Assembly: GCA_022360095.1 (NCBI GenBank)
Contig: JAKSDK010001037.1
Location: 186,001 to 250,000 of the forward strand
Direction of reading: 5' to 3'
DNA: 64,000 nucleotides
Origin: Phycisphaerales bacterium
GTDB lineage: Bacteria > Planctomycetota > Phycisphaerae > UBA1845 > UTPLA1
Shown: one piece after another, positions 24,596 through 33,628 of the stretch
Layout of the letters: each line of letters begins with the position of its first letter
Position numbering within the stretch: position 1 is the stretch's first letter
Translations under genes and position numbers: made by a program
The notes under the pieces: model-generated
What the model was told of the DNA's origin: nothing
The model's input: only the letters and a program-made list of their open reading frames with translations
The model's database searches: none

Positions 24596-25432
24596 TTATT
24601 GGTCGTAAACTCGCCACCCATCGCCACCCAGCGCGCGTGTATCGAAGTATCGATGGTCTACGTGGCCATCCAGAAAAAGGAAGGTATGATTCGAATAGTT
24701 GCGATGCCAACCCGCACCGAGGCGACCGCCGCCGGTGATATCCGCCTCGACAAATAGCTGATCCACCTGGTTCTCCCACATCAAGACGAATCGTGAAGCT
24801 TCAGGCCCGGAGTTTTTTCGAAGCACTCGTTTGCCGAACTTGAACAGATTCTCAAGATTGAAGTCGGCCTGGCCGCTTCGCGCAATGTGCTCCATGAAGA
24901 ACCAATTGATGCTGTAACTGTTTCCGAAGGCCTGCCAACTGCTTCGGTATTGCTCTAACGAAAGTGGGTTTTGGTTTTGCAGGACGACGGGCGAAACGGC
25001 CGATCGATCGCCGGGGCATTGCATCACACCGATTTTGTCGTCATCCCGCGCATCCGCAGCCAGGAGCCGGTTCAATGGGCGAACTTCCGGCGGCACGGTT
25101 GCCCAGTCCGCAGTTTCTTCACCCGGCCAGGGATTCGAGGCCTTCATTCCGCCCCACGTATAGCTGCTGTAATTGTTTGTGATTGTGTCCGGATGCAGTT
25201 GAGGCTGTCCGTTTGTCAAACGATGAACATAGGTCCACGGCAGGTTGTTGTCTTTCTCCAGATACATTGCGACGCCGAAGCCGATCTGACGAAGGTTGCT
25301 CATGCAAACCGCTTTCTTGCCTTCTTCACGCGCCATCGACATCACCGGCAGTAAGATCGCAAGAAGCAGGCCGATGATCGCAATCACCACCAACAGTTCG
25401 ATTAGGGAAAACCCGAGTCGTTGCCGTCGCAT
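24596..25432 (-). CDS. type II secretion/prepilin-like protein with C-terminal DGH motif, copy 2
   Basis: 278 residues. Prepilin N-terminus MRRQRLGFSLIELLVVIAII, then MSNLRQIGFGVAMYLEKDNN and the same motif order as copy 1: WGGMKASNPWPGEE, VPPEVRPLNRLL, QCPGDRSAVSP, SSWQAFGNSYSINWFF, and the C-terminal LDGHVDHRYFDTR. Overall the two copies align almost end to end. It would be processed by a prepilin peptidase and inserted in the inner membrane. It is the first gene of the duplicated prepilin/zinc-ribbon run and starts 57 bases downstream of the panB stop. Confidence 0.88.
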   Translation of the reverse strand: MRRQRLGFSLIELLVVIAIIGLLLAILLPVMSMAREEGKKAVCMSNLRQIGFGVAMYLEKDNNLPWTYVHRLTNGQPQLHPDTITNNYSSYTWGGMKASNPWPGEETADWATVPPEVRPLNRLLAADARDDDKIGVMQCPGDRSAVSPVVLQNQNPLSLEQYRSSWQAFGNSYSINWFFMEHIARSGQADFNLENLFKFGKRVLRKNSGPEASRFVLMWENQVDQLFVEADITGGGRLGAGWHRNYSNHTFLFLDGHVDHRYFDTRALGGDGWRVYDQ

Positions 25433-25489
25433 AATGACCCTCCAAGATGTTGTAATAAGGGTAAGGCGCGAAAGCCGTTCGGTGCGCGC

Positions 25490-26359
25490 CTAGTTTTCCT
25501 GGTTGGTGGAAACGGGTCTTAGCTTTTCCGCTTCGCCCGCGTCCATCTGGTAGCAATGCTCATCGGCCGGATAGGCGGCAGTTGTCATGTCCGAGACGTA
25601 TGCTTCCACCGCCTTTTGGATATACGCCCTGGTTTCTGCATAGCGCTTCACGAATCGTGGCAACGGGGCAGGGGTGATGCCCAGCATGTCGTGTAGGACG
25701 ACGACATGGCCATCGCAGTGCGGTCCCGCACCGCAGCCGATCACCGGAAGCGATGTTGACTCCGCGATGATCCGGGCGGGTTCCGGTGGAACCGCCTCCA
25801 GCAGCAAGCCGCAGGCTCCCGCGTCCTCCAGTGTTTTCGCATCTTCGATCAATTGCTGAGCGGCCCTGGCATCGCGGCCTTGCGCGCGATATCCACCGAA
25901 CTGATGCACTGCCTGAGGTCTGAGTCCCAAGTGCACCATGACCGGGATCGTCGCCGCCGACATTTGGCGAACCGTCTCTGCGATCCGAGCGTCGCCTTCG
26001 ATCTTGACGCAGTCACACCCTGCCTCCGCCATGAAGCGTCCTGCGTTCCGAATCGCCTCCTCGGGCTTGACGTTGAACGACAGGTATGGCATGTCTCCAA
26101 TGAGAAAAACCTTTGGCGCCCCGCGACGGACCGCTGCAGCAATGGTGACCAGAAAGTCCATCGTGATCGGGAGCGTGGAGTCGTGGCCCAGAACGACCTG
26201 AGCCGCCGAGTCTCCCACCAGGATACACTGGACGCCCGCGAGTTCTTCGATCTGGGCGGTCGGATAGTCATAAGCTGTCAACATGCTGATGGGCTTGTGC
26301 TGGCGTTTGCGGGCCATCAGCGTCGAAAGGGTGATTTTTTCAGGGGACGCCATATGCAT
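25490..26359 (-). CDS. panB: 3-methyl-2-oxobutanoate hydroxymethyltransferase
   Basis: 289 residues, a little above the usual 260-280. Conserved blocks: MLTAYDYPTAQ, the metal-binding LVGDSAAQVVLGHDSTLPIT near residue 47, IGDMPYLSF, KIEGD, PVMVHLGLRPQ and the C-terminal IGCGAGPHCDGHVVVLHDMLG. PanB transfers a hydroxymethyl group from 5,10-methylene-tetrahydrofolate to 2-oxoisovalerate, the first committed step to pantothenate and CoA. A second ATG two codons on is an equal start. Other pan genes are not next to it. Reading is secure. Confidence 0.95.
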   Translation of the reverse strand: MHMASPEKITLSTLMARKRQHKPISMLTAYDYPTAQIEELAGVQCILVGDSAAQVVLGHDSTLPITMDFLVTIAAAVRRGAPKVFLIGDMPYLSFNVKPEEAIRNAGRFMAEAGCDCVKIEGDARIAETVRQMSAATIPVMVHLGLRPQAVHQFGGYRAQGRDARAAQQLIEDAKTLEDAGACGLLLEAVPPEPARIIAESTSLPVIGCGAGPHCDGHVVVLHDMLGITPAPLPRFVKRYAETRAYIQKAVEAYVSDMTTAAYPADEHCYQMDAGEAEKLRPVSTNQEN

Positions 26360-26458
26360 AGGGTAGGCTCGTGACGAATCCTCTTCAAGCCTAAGGGCGT
26401 TTGCGAGGCGTTTTTGTGATGGTAGGGGGCCGGCATGGCCGTTTCTGGTGACCGAAAT

Positions 26459-27034
26459 TTATGCCGGGGGAAGTGCGCGCGCCAGGATACGGCGCAGAAG
26501 ACGCTGCTCCATTGCCCCATCCCGACCCAGATAGACCCAGTGTGCGCCTGATTTGCCCGAACGAGAGCTTTGGCCTTCCAGCGTGGGGAGATGTTCCGAA
26601 AAGCCGTGAAGCGTGGACGAGGCGGACGTGATTTGGGTTTCCGGCCTGCTCAATCGATAGACATCGATCTGTACTTCCACCGACCACCGGTCGTTTCGAA
26701 CGAACCGAACCTCGGCCTTTCGTTGCGTCGTGTGCATGGAGGAATGAAGCAGGCCGTATCCGTCGGCGACGTCCTGACGCCAGGGCTCGTGCCATTGCAT
26801 GCTGGTGGCTGGCATCGCGGTGATGATCCCGCGTACACGGTCCTGCCGGTCCGGCTCGAAATCGAATTTCCGGAGGACCGACAACGTCTGGTTCCACAAC
26901 TCGCCGAGATTATCATCGTCGTTCCCGATGAGTCCGGCCGTGGTGCCTTCCGGAGCAGCCGGCTTCTGACACCCGACGATCGTCAGAATCAGGATCATGA
27001 CGATATGTTGCGACCATCGCTTTGCATCATCCAT
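26459..27034 (-). CDS. predicted lipoprotein of unknown function
   Basis: 191 residues. The N-terminus has a signal peptide with lipobox LTIVGC near residue 22, so the mature protein should be lipid-anchored. The remainder is alpha/beta without a recognisable domain: LWNQTLSVLRKFDFEPDRQD, RFVRNDRWSVEVQIDVYRLS and a basic C-terminus. The hydrophilic core resembles planctomycete hypothetical lipoproteins that precede metabolic genes. It lies 99 bases upstream of panB on the same strand but no functional link is evident. Confidence 0.65.
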   Translation of the reverse strand: MDDAKRWSQHIVMILILTIVGCQKPAAPEGTTAGLIGNDDDNLGELWNQTLSVLRKFDFEPDRQDRVRGIITAMPATSMQWHEPWRQDVADGYGLLHSSMHTTQRKAEVRFVRNDRWSVEVQIDVYRLSRPETQITSASSTLHGFSEHLPTLEGQSSRSGKSGAHWVYLGRDGAMEQRLLRRILARALPPA

Positions 27035-27087
27035 GATGAAAGCATCATAACGTTCGTTTTGTGCCGGTCAATGCAAAGATTCTGCGG

Positions 27088-27579
27088 CTACGGCTTCTTA
27101 CGCTTGAGATCGAACTTCTGGATCCGATCGGTGTCGTTGTGGGGGTCCGAAAGCGTGATGACGAGATTGTCTTCGGTGACCCGGTGGTAGACGATACGTG
27201 TAGGAAAGTCCTTCTTGGCGTTCTCGAAGATGACGCGCTTCGCTGCCGGATCACATTCCGTGAGGGTCAGGGAGGTTGCTCTCTTGCCTCCCGGGAAAGG
27301 ATTGAACACGACCTTCCCATCCTCAATCTCGAAGACCTCGAACTCATGGAACGCGATGACGCCCTTTTTGAGCAGCTTACTGTAACTCATGACTTTTCCG
27401 CCGTCCGGCGTGGTATAGTAGGCGACGAAGGTCCCTCCCCACATCTTTCCTTCCCAGGTGCCGGCGATCCATCGCATTCCGGCGATCTGCTTCTTTGGAT
27501 CTTGTTTGACTTTTCCGCCGGCCGCGGATGTCGCGATCAGGGCGATGATCAACACGAGACTCTTGAGCGTGGTGGACAT
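27088..27579 (-). CDS. exported DUF6265-type protein
   Basis: 163 residues from ATG 27579, which has AAGGAG about twelve bases upstream. A signal peptide (LVLIIALIATSAAGG) is followed by the motif IAGTWEGKMWGGTFVAYY, then KVMSYSKLLKKG and FEVFEIEDGKVVFNPFPGGK and LTLTECDPAAKRVIFEN, matching the DUF6265 pattern (a lipocalin-like beta barrel). Function in that family is not known. It is the second gene after the AraC regulator, 72 bases downstream, so probably co-transcribed with it. Confidence 0.7.
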   Translation of the reverse strand: MSTTLKSLVLIIALIATSAAGGKVKQDPKKQIAGMRWIAGTWEGKMWGGTFVAYYTTPDGGKVMSYSKLLKKGVIAFHEFEVFEIEDGKVVFNPFPGGKRATSLTLTECDPAAKRVIFENAKKDFPTRIVYHRVTEDNLVITLSDPHNDTDRIQKFDLKRKKP

Positions 27580-27651
27580 ATGGCATGGCTCCTTGCCCGT
27601 TTGGGCTCCTATCGCAGTGGCGTCGTTCTCAGATTCGGCCAACTTAGCAGA

Positions 27652-28488
27652 TCATCGCTTCGAAGACTTGGAAAAATCCGACATGTTTTCGCCGGTTGAG
27701 AAAAAATCCGTGAGTGGATGTCGATCTGCGCGAAAAGCGCTCGGGCTCATCCCGGCGAGATCCTGACAATCTCGAACGAGGTGCGCCTGATCGTAGTAAC
27801 CGCAGGCGAGCGAATGTTGCGTCCAGTTGTCACCCGGGCGGTTCCGTGACAATTGAAGCAGCGCGTTGAACCTGAGGATGCGTGAAAAGCGTTTCGGTGT
27901 GAGACCGACCTCGTGACGGAATCTCCGTTCCAGTTGACGCGGTGTGACGGCGAGGCGTCTCCCCAGATCCGCGATTGTCAGGTCACCGTGCGCGCTGCTA
28001 ATCTCCTCCACAGCTCGTTCGATGAGCGTGCAGGATCGCGTGGATTTCGGCAGCAGTCCCAGGAGCGTTTGCTGAAGGCCGTTGAGGTCTTCACGACCCG
28101 CCGCCTCCTCAAGCCGGCACGAAAGCGATGTGCTGAAAGACGAAAGGGCAATTCGTTGATCGCGGATTTCGCCCACATTCAGCCCCAACAAGGCGTGCAG
28201 TCCGCCGGGCTCGAAACGGATGCCGATGAGGTTGACGTCGCCGGTCGGCTCAATGAGGATGAATCTGGTGATCTGCCCGACGAGCATCATGCTTGGATGC
28301 CATTGGCGCTCGCCGTCTGTGTGGATTTGTACAAACGGGGCCGCACGGTTGATGATGAGTTCGCAACAGCCGTCTGGGACGACTCGCTCGGGTTCACGCA
28401 CCGGCGTTTCGGATGGGTACCTCAAAACCCACAGGCATCGTATGAAGCGGGCGAGTTCGGAAACCGGCGGAATCTCACGATAGAACAT
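27652..28488 (-). CDS. AraC-family regulator with DUF6597-type N-terminal domain
   Basis: 278 residues. N-terminal part contains FIRCLWVLRYP, VVPDGCCELIINR and LVGQITRFILIEPTGDVNLIGIRFEPGG, a jelly-roll-like ligand domain typical of DUF6597. The C-terminal domain has two helix-turn-helix motifs of the AraC type: TIADLGRRLAVTPRQLERRF and GYYDQAHLVRDCQDLAGMSP. The protein should bind DNA as a dimer on sensing a small molecule. The adjacent DUF6265 gene is the likely target or co-regulated partner. Confidence 0.88.
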   Translation of the reverse strand: MFYREIPPVSELARFIRCLWVLRYPSETPVREPERVVPDGCCELIINRAAPFVQIHTDGERQWHPSMMLVGQITRFILIEPTGDVNLIGIRFEPGGLHALLGLNVGEIRDQRIALSSFSTSLSCRLEEAAGREDLNGLQQTLLGLLPKSTRSCTLIERAVEEISSAHGDLTIADLGRRLAVTPRQLERRFRHEVGLTPKRFSRILRFNALLQLSRNRPGDNWTQHSLACGYYDQAHLVRDCQDLAGMSPSAFRADRHPLTDFFSTGENMSDFSKSSKR

Positions 28489-28653
28489 AATATTATTCTA
28501 CGTAAGGCGGGATTCGATTCAAAATTCGGCCGGATTGAGAATGCCGGTCTGCTGGAACAGAATGCGATATCGTCCTAGAATCGCCGAAACCGTGAAATGT
28601 GGTTTGCGTTCTTTCGATGTAAACATTGGCGACAAGGCCTTTCGGGGAGCACG

Positions 28654-30210
28654 ATGAAAAGTGACACGATGCGATTCACGTTGAGGATACTTGCCGCATG
28701 GGCGTTGTTTTTCGGGTCAGCGGCAGCCGGAGGCACATCTCTCGAACCGCCCGAGTTTGAGGAAGATTGGTACGTCGTCACGATGCAGGATCAGCCCTGC
28801 GGCTACATGCACAGCATTTTCAAACGCGTTGGCAAAGAGGTGCATAGCCAGACCAATACTAAGATCGAGATCAGACGAGGTCCCACCATCGTCAAAATGG
28901 TTATGGACCAGACCCACCGTGAGACGTTGGACGGCAAGCCCCTCGGTTTTAAATACGTTTTATCCATGGGGGCGGTTCCGGAAACGAGTGTGGGAACCGT
29001 CGAGGGCGATGTCATTGCCCTCACCACGGAGCAATATGGCGTTAAGAAAACCAAACGGTATCCCTTCGATCCGGAAATCAGGTTCGGATGGGGGCAGATG
29101 TTGGCTCAGCGTGAACGTGGTCTCGCACCCGGGACGACCTTCACGCTGAAAACCTATGATTCCACGCTCAAGACCGACGGTCCCATCGACGTGGAGTTCA
29201 AGGTCCATGGCAAGGAATCGATCGAAGTCCTCGGGCGTAAGAAGCGGCTTCATCGCGTCACCGCTTCGATGAAGCTTGAACAGGCGCCGATGGGGATGCC
29301 CGGGGCTGAGGGCGGGATGACCATCGACAGTGATGTTTGGTTGGAAGACGATCTGAAACCGATCGTGACGACCGTGAACATGGGCTTCCTCAAGATGAGG
29401 ATGTACAAGACCACGAAAGCGGATGCGCTCAAAGGCGGGGCGCCGCCCGAGATGTTCCTCGAAACACTGGTTCGGACCAAGGAGCGAATCGGTCCCGACG
29501 CGAACATGGTCAAACTCAAACTAAGTCTCAAGGACGGGGTCAAGTTCAGGCTTCCCGATTTGCCGAACACCGATATGCAAACCTTCAAACGGATTAATGA
29601 TCGAGAGGCCGTGGTCACGATTCGCCGCAACGACTGGGACGATGCCCGAGAGGTCGAGAAAATGGAGCAAGATCCGGCCTTACAGGAGTTCCTTCAAGCG
29701 TCCGCCGTTTGCGATGCGAAGGACCGGAAGGTCAGACGGCTGGCTCGCAAGGCCGTTCGAGGTAAAAAGACGCCGGCCGAAAAGGCTGACGCGCTTCGCA
29801 AGTTCGTGGGCGGACATATTATTCACAAGGGCATGGACGTGGGGTTCGCCACGGCTTCGGAAGTCGCCCGTAATCAGTCTGGAGATTGTTCCGAGCACGG
29901 CGTCCTTCTCGCCGCACTCGCCCGGGCGGCCGGTCTGCCTGCTCGCGGTGTGACCGGCATCGTCGAAGTCCCTCCGGGCCCTTTTTCACCGGCCAAGGAG
30001 AGTGCCTTTGGTTATCATATGTGGACTCAGGTCTATATTGGGGGGCAATGGCTCGATCTCGACGCGGCTTTGCGGCAAACCGACTGCGATCCGACCCACA
30101 TCGCCATCAGTCTCATGCCCTTGAACGATGAAGGGATGATCAATTCCATTACCTCCATGATTCCGTTGCTGGGTCAACTGGAAATTGAGATCCTGAAGGT
30201 CGAGCCCTGA
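28654..30210 (+). CDS. exported transglutaminase-like cysteine peptidase
   Basis: 518 residues from ATG 28654, preceded by GGGAG six bases upstream. A signal peptide (LRILAAWALFFGSAAAGG) is followed by about 330 residues of beta-rich sequence and then a transglutaminase core. Triad: Cys in NQSGDCSEHGVLLAALARAA, His in FGYHMWTQVYIGG, Asp in WLDLDAAL. The N-terminal domain resembles the protein encoded at 51248-52126 in motif order. The family ranges from cross-linking enzymes to proteases. Start and domain boundaries are clear; the substrate is not. Confidence 0.85.
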   Translation: MKSDTMRFTLRILAAWALFFGSAAAGGTSLEPPEFEEDWYVVTMQDQPCGYMHSIFKRVGKEVHSQTNTKIEIRRGPTIVKMVMDQTHRETLDGKPLGFKYVLSMGAVPETSVGTVEGDVIALTTEQYGVKKTKRYPFDPEIRFGWGQMLAQRERGLAPGTTFTLKTYDSTLKTDGPIDVEFKVHGKESIEVLGRKKRLHRVTASMKLEQAPMGMPGAEGGMTIDSDVWLEDDLKPIVTTVNMGFLKMRMYKTTKADALKGGAPPEMFLETLVRTKERIGPDANMVKLKLSLKDGVKFRLPDLPNTDMQTFKRINDREAVVTIRRNDWDDAREVEKMEQDPALQEFLQASAVCDAKDRKVRRLARKAVRGKKTPAEKADALRKFVGGHIIHKGMDVGFATASEVARNQSGDCSEHGVLLAALARAAGLPARGVTGIVEVPPGPFSPAKESAFGYHMWTQVYIGGQWLDLDAALRQTDCDPTHIAISLMPLNDEGMINSITSMIPLLGQLEIEILKVEP

Positions 30211-30284
30211 TCAAGACTCCTGTAATTTGAACGTTTCCGCACGCTTGTACGTGACGGCCGTCTGTTGTAAACTTCCGACATTCA

Positions 30285-31814
30285 ATGTTAGCGAAAGTTC
30301 ACAGCGTTACGCTGCTCGGGATTGAGGCCGTACATTGCGAGGTCGAAGTGAATATCGCTTCGCGCGGTTTTTCTACGGCCGTCATCGTGGGAATGCCCGA
30401 TGCTGCCGTGAAAGAAAGCCTGGAGCGCATTCGTACGGCGATTTCGAACTGCGGCTATCAACCTCCCGCCAAGCGGACCGTCATCAATCTTGCCCCCGCT
30501 GACATCCGAAAAGAGGGGCCGGCGTTGGATTTGCCGATTGCGTTGGGGATGCTTTTTGCTTCGGAGGGAGATATCCCGGCGAAACTCGGTGAATACATGA
30601 TCATCGGTGAGCTTGCGCTGGACGGTCGCGTACGACCGGTCAAGGGCATTCTTTCGGCGGCTATGCTGGCCAAGGAGTCGGGCCTCACGGGCGTGATCGT
30701 GCCGTATGCGAACGCGAATGAAGCAGCCGTCGTGGCGGATCTGGAGGTGATCGCCGTCGGTTCCTTGACGGATGCCGTGGGTTTCTTTACGGACCAGCTT
30801 CCCCTCGAACCCACGGCGATCGATCTCGAAGCGGCGTTCGCGGATGCGGCCCGGTATGAACAGGATTTCGCTGACGTCCGCGGGCAAGAATTCTGCAAGC
30901 GTGCGCTGACCCTCGCCGCGGCCGGTCACCACAATGTTCTTCTTCTGGGCCCCCCGGGATGCGGCAAGACGCTCATGGCCAAGTGTCTTCCGACGATTCT
31001 TCCGCCGTTGACGCTCCATGAATCGCTGGAGACCACGCGGGTCTGGTCGGCTTCGGGCAAGCTGCCCAGGGACACCGCTTTGCTTGCGACTCGGCCCGTA
31101 CGAACGCCTCATCATTCCGCCAGCGCCGCTGCATTGGTGGGAGGAGGCACTGTACCGCAGGCCGGGGAGGTGTCATTGGCTCATCATGGCGTGTTGTTCC
31201 TCGATGAGTTTCCGGAGTTTCAGCGGTCGATTCTGGAGACGCTTCGGCAGCCGTTGGAGGACGGCTGCGTCACGATCGCCCGGTCTCACAGTTCCGTTCG
31301 TTTTCCGGCGGAGTTCATGCTGGTCGCCGCGATGAATCCTTGCCCCTGCGGCTACTATTCCGATCCTCGCCGCCCCTGCAAATGCACGCAGCCACAGATC
31401 GAACGCTATCTGGCTCGAATCAGCGGTCCGTTGATCGATCGAATCGATATCCATGTCACGGTCCCGGCCGTTCCGTTCGATGAGCTGCGTAAACACAAAG
31501 TGGGAACGGATTCCGCAACAATGCGCGAACAGGCGACCACGGCCCGACATATTCAACGCGAGCGATTTGGTTCAGACAAGAACATGCTGAACGGTCGCAT
31601 GGGGCCGCGGATGGTGAGAAGACATTGCCCGTTGGAGGCTCCATGCGAGCGGCTGTTAAAACAGGCCATGACCGAACTGGGACTGTCCGCCCGTGCGCAT
31701 GACAAAGTCCTGCGCGTCGCGCGCACGATTGCTGATATCGAAGCGAGTGCGGACATTACGTCGGATCACCTTTCCGAGGCCATTCAATATCGCCGTCTTG
31801 ATCGGCAATCTTAG
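30285..31814 (+). CDS. YifB/ComM-family AAA+ ATPase (Mg chelatase-like)
   Basis: 509 residues, the usual length. N-terminal ChlI-like domain (SRGFSTAVIVGMPDAAVKES), then Walker A LLLGPPGCGKTLMAKC near residue 222, Walker B region HGVLFLDEFPEF, and the C-terminal zinc-knuckle-like MNPCPCGYYSDPRRPCKC, followed by RISGPLIDRIDIHV. In Gram-negative bacteria ComM is a helicase that extends branch migration during natural transformation; distant bacteria also carry it. The gene is 74 bases downstream of the transglutaminase gene, same strand, and the GYD gene follows. Confidence 0.9.
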   Translation: MLAKVHSVTLLGIEAVHCEVEVNIASRGFSTAVIVGMPDAAVKESLERIRTAISNCGYQPPAKRTVINLAPADIRKEGPALDLPIALGMLFASEGDIPAKLGEYMIIGELALDGRVRPVKGILSAAMLAKESGLTGVIVPYANANEAAVVADLEVIAVGSLTDAVGFFTDQLPLEPTAIDLEAAFADAARYEQDFADVRGQEFCKRALTLAAAGHHNVLLLGPPGCGKTLMAKCLPTILPPLTLHESLETTRVWSASGKLPRDTALLATRPVRTPHHSASAAALVGGGTVPQAGEVSLAHHGVLFLDEFPEFQRSILETLRQPLEDGCVTIARSHSSVRFPAEFMLVAAMNPCPCGYYSDPRRPCKCTQPQIERYLARISGPLIDRIDIHVTVPAVPFDELRKHKVGTDSATMREQATTARHIQRERFGSDKNMLNGRMGPRMVRRHCPLEAPCERLLKQAMTELGLSARAHDKVLRVARTIADIEASADITSDHLSEAIQYRRLDRQS

Positions 31815-31855
31815 CGGCAAATATCTTGATCGATTCAATCGATGAAAGGGAAACC

Positions 31856-32149
31856 ATGAGCAAATACGTTGTCTTGGCCAAGTTCACGGAAAAGGGACTT
31901 GCGAACATTCGTCAGTCGCCGGATCGGGCGGTGGACTTTCGCGCGGCCGCGGAAAAGGCAGGCGTCAAGGTGGAAACACAGCTCTGGACGGCCGGCCCCT
32001 ACGACGGTCTCCTGATTCTTGATGCGCCGGATGAGACGACGGCCGCGGGTGCTGTTCTGGGACTGAGCAACGCCGGCAATATTTCGACCTGCATGCTTCG
32101 GGCGTTCGATGCGCATGAATTTAAGGCCGTGGTCGGTAAGATGGTGTAG
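31856..32149 (+). CDS. GYD-domain protein
   Basis: 97 residues from ATG 31856 with AAAGGGA upstream; ten extra codons before it have no ribosome site. The sequence YVVLAKFTEKGLANI, TQLWTAGPYDGLLILDAPD and GNISTCMLRAF is the GYD-domain pattern, named for a Gly-Tyr-Asp signature that here reads GPYDG. The ferredoxin-like fold is small and usually dimeric. Function in bacteria is unknown. It follows YifB after 41 bases and ends just before a strong terminator. Confidence 0.85.
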   Translation: MSKYVVLAKFTEKGLANIRQSPDRAVDFRAAAEKAGVKVETQLWTAGPYDGLLILDAPDETTAAGAVLGLSNAGNISTCMLRAFDAHEFKAVVGKMV

Positions 32150-32155
32150 CGTGCG

Positions 32156-32180
32156 GACGGCAAGACTGCCCCGTCTTTTT
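32156..32180 (+). terminator. factor-independent terminator after the GYD gene
   Basis: GACGGCA pairs with TGCC and GTC across a two-base CC bulge (32156-32175) and is followed by TTTTT. It probably ends the transcript that begins at or before yifB. Confidence 0.7.
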
Positions 32181-32273
32181 GCCGTTTCTCCTCGGGCTAG
32201 TGCTGCTGGTTTTCTCGGCAGTTTTCGTGCATAATGCATACGGCTTTCCAGCGAATGGAAAGGCGGGCCCTGG

Positions 32274-33098
32274 ATGTCCATCGTTGTTGAATGCACAACC
32301 TGTCAGAAGCGGATGAAGGCCCCTGTACGGCTCGCGGGGAAGCGTGCGCGATGCAAGTGCGGGGCTGCCGTTGAGATTCCCGCGTTGCCCGATTCCGATC
32401 CCGCTCCCACTGAACTTTCCGATTTGCTCGGCCTTGCCGACGGCGAGACGATCGGCGGTCCGCGATGCCCGAGTTGTAAGACGGAGATGGAGGACGGCAC
32501 GGTGGTCTGCATGCGGTGCGGCTACAACCAGAAGACGGGCGAGGTGATGCGGCTTGATCTTGAGTCCACCGCCAGCCCGGCTTCAGCGCCGGCTGCCGAC
32601 ACGACGAGCAGCAAACCCGTCGCGGTGAAAAGGACCGGCGGCGTCATTAAGAGCGATGAGCCGTCGGCTGCCGGAGGTATCGTCAAGTGGTTGGTCATCC
32701 TCGGCGTCGTCGCCGGTGCCTGCTTTTTGGGATGGAAAATCAAGAATGCCATCACATTCAGTCCGCGCCAACAGGCGAAGGACGACCACGCCAAAATCAC
32801 GGGCGGCATGAACGTCACGCAGGTGGTCAAGGCGTTGGGAGGAAGGAAGCCACGGGAAGTGCATAGTTGGGAAGACCCGCCCAAGAACGCGACCGGTCCG
32901 GAAGCCTTGCTGCCCAAACTCCGCAAGTTGGCCTATGCCGAAGACTTCATGACAACCTACTCAAATGGGGAACTCAAGTACGGCTTTGTATTCGTTTATC
33001 GGTATAGTCTCCGGGATTTCCTCGTCATCACCTTCGATGAGGACGGCAAGGTCCGGAGCGCTGAGATGGATGATCCCCTTGAAATCCTGGGAATTTGA
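32274..33098 (+). CDS. zinc-ribbon, single-span membrane protein with C-terminal periplasmic domain
   Basis: 274 residues. N-terminal CTTCQKRMKAP and CKCGAAVEIP form one metal site, CPSCKTEMEDGTVVCMRCGYN a second. After a disordered linker, a membrane span (WLVILGVVAGACFLGWKI near residue 148) is followed by GGMNVTQVVKALGGRKPREV, which resembles the small BamE/SmpA lipoprotein fold (start of a helix leading to a beta sheet). No similar fusion is known to me. It is followed by a coding sequence 14 bases later. Confidence 0.7.
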   Translation: MSIVVECTTCQKRMKAPVRLAGKRARCKCGAAVEIPALPDSDPAPTELSDLLGLADGETIGGPRCPSCKTEMEDGTVVCMRCGYNQKTGEVMRLDLESTASPASAPAADTTSSKPVAVKRTGGVIKSDEPSAAGGIVKWLVILGVVAGACFLGWKIKNAITFSPRQQAKDDHAKITGGMNVTQVVKALGGRKPREVHSWEDPPKNATGPEALLPKLRKLAYAEDFMTTYSNGELKYGFVFVYRYSLRDFLVITFDEDGKVRSAEMDDPLEILGI

Positions 33099-33112
33099 GA
33101 GGAGAGGGGTGC

Positions 33113-33595
33113 ATGCGAAAAGAGCAATCGGATTCCCAAAATGACACGGAACGGCGAGACGTTTACCGTGAGGCCGTTCGTGAAGGTGCGGGTGTGGCCA
33201 TTCGCTCTGCATGCATTTGGCTTCCGATCGGTGCGGCCATTTTGCTCGCCGGCCTTTACGCTGAGAAGAGACCCTTCATCGCGGCCCAGGAAGTCCTGGT
33301 CGGCGGCGATAGTGATTTCTGGCAGGAGGCCTTTATGCCGGTCGTGCTTTTTGCCATGTTCGGCGGTTGCTTCGGCCTCTTTTTTGGCTGGCGCATGACC
33401 ACGGCGTCCGGGCTGATCGGGCCGCCGGCTTTGTTTATCGGTGTCGCCGTCGTGCTGATTCTTGCCGTCATCGGCAGCATCGGAGCTCTTCTAATCTTTA
33501 CGGGTGGAATTCCTTTGTTGGTGTGGATCAGCCTCGGGGCCACGACTCTGGTCGCGATCGGGGGGATCACTTTCTTTACGATCTGGGGGCAATAA
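33113..33595 (+). CDS. four-span membrane protein of unknown function
   Basis: 160 residues from ATG 33113 (GGAGAGGGG upstream); an in-frame ATG six codons earlier overlaps the preceding gene. A basic-acidic N-terminal tail is followed by four hydrophobic segments: ACIWLPIGAAILLAGLY, PVVLFAMFGGCFGLFFGW, ALFIGVAVVLILAVIGSIG, LLVWISLGATTLVAIGGI. No motif or binding residue stands out. It directly follows the zinc-ribbon protein and might be its membrane partner. Confidence 0.6.
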   Translation: MRKEQSDSQNDTERRDVYREAVREGAGVAIRSACIWLPIGAAILLAGLYAEKRPFIAAQEVLVGGDSDFWQEAFMPVVLFAMFGGCFGLFFGWRMTTASGLIGPPALFIGVAVVLILAVIGSIGALLIFTGGIPLLVWISLGATTLVAIGGITFFTIWGQ

Positions 33596-33628
33596 GTTTG
33601 ATTTGCAACGTCGACGGCACCGAGCAGA

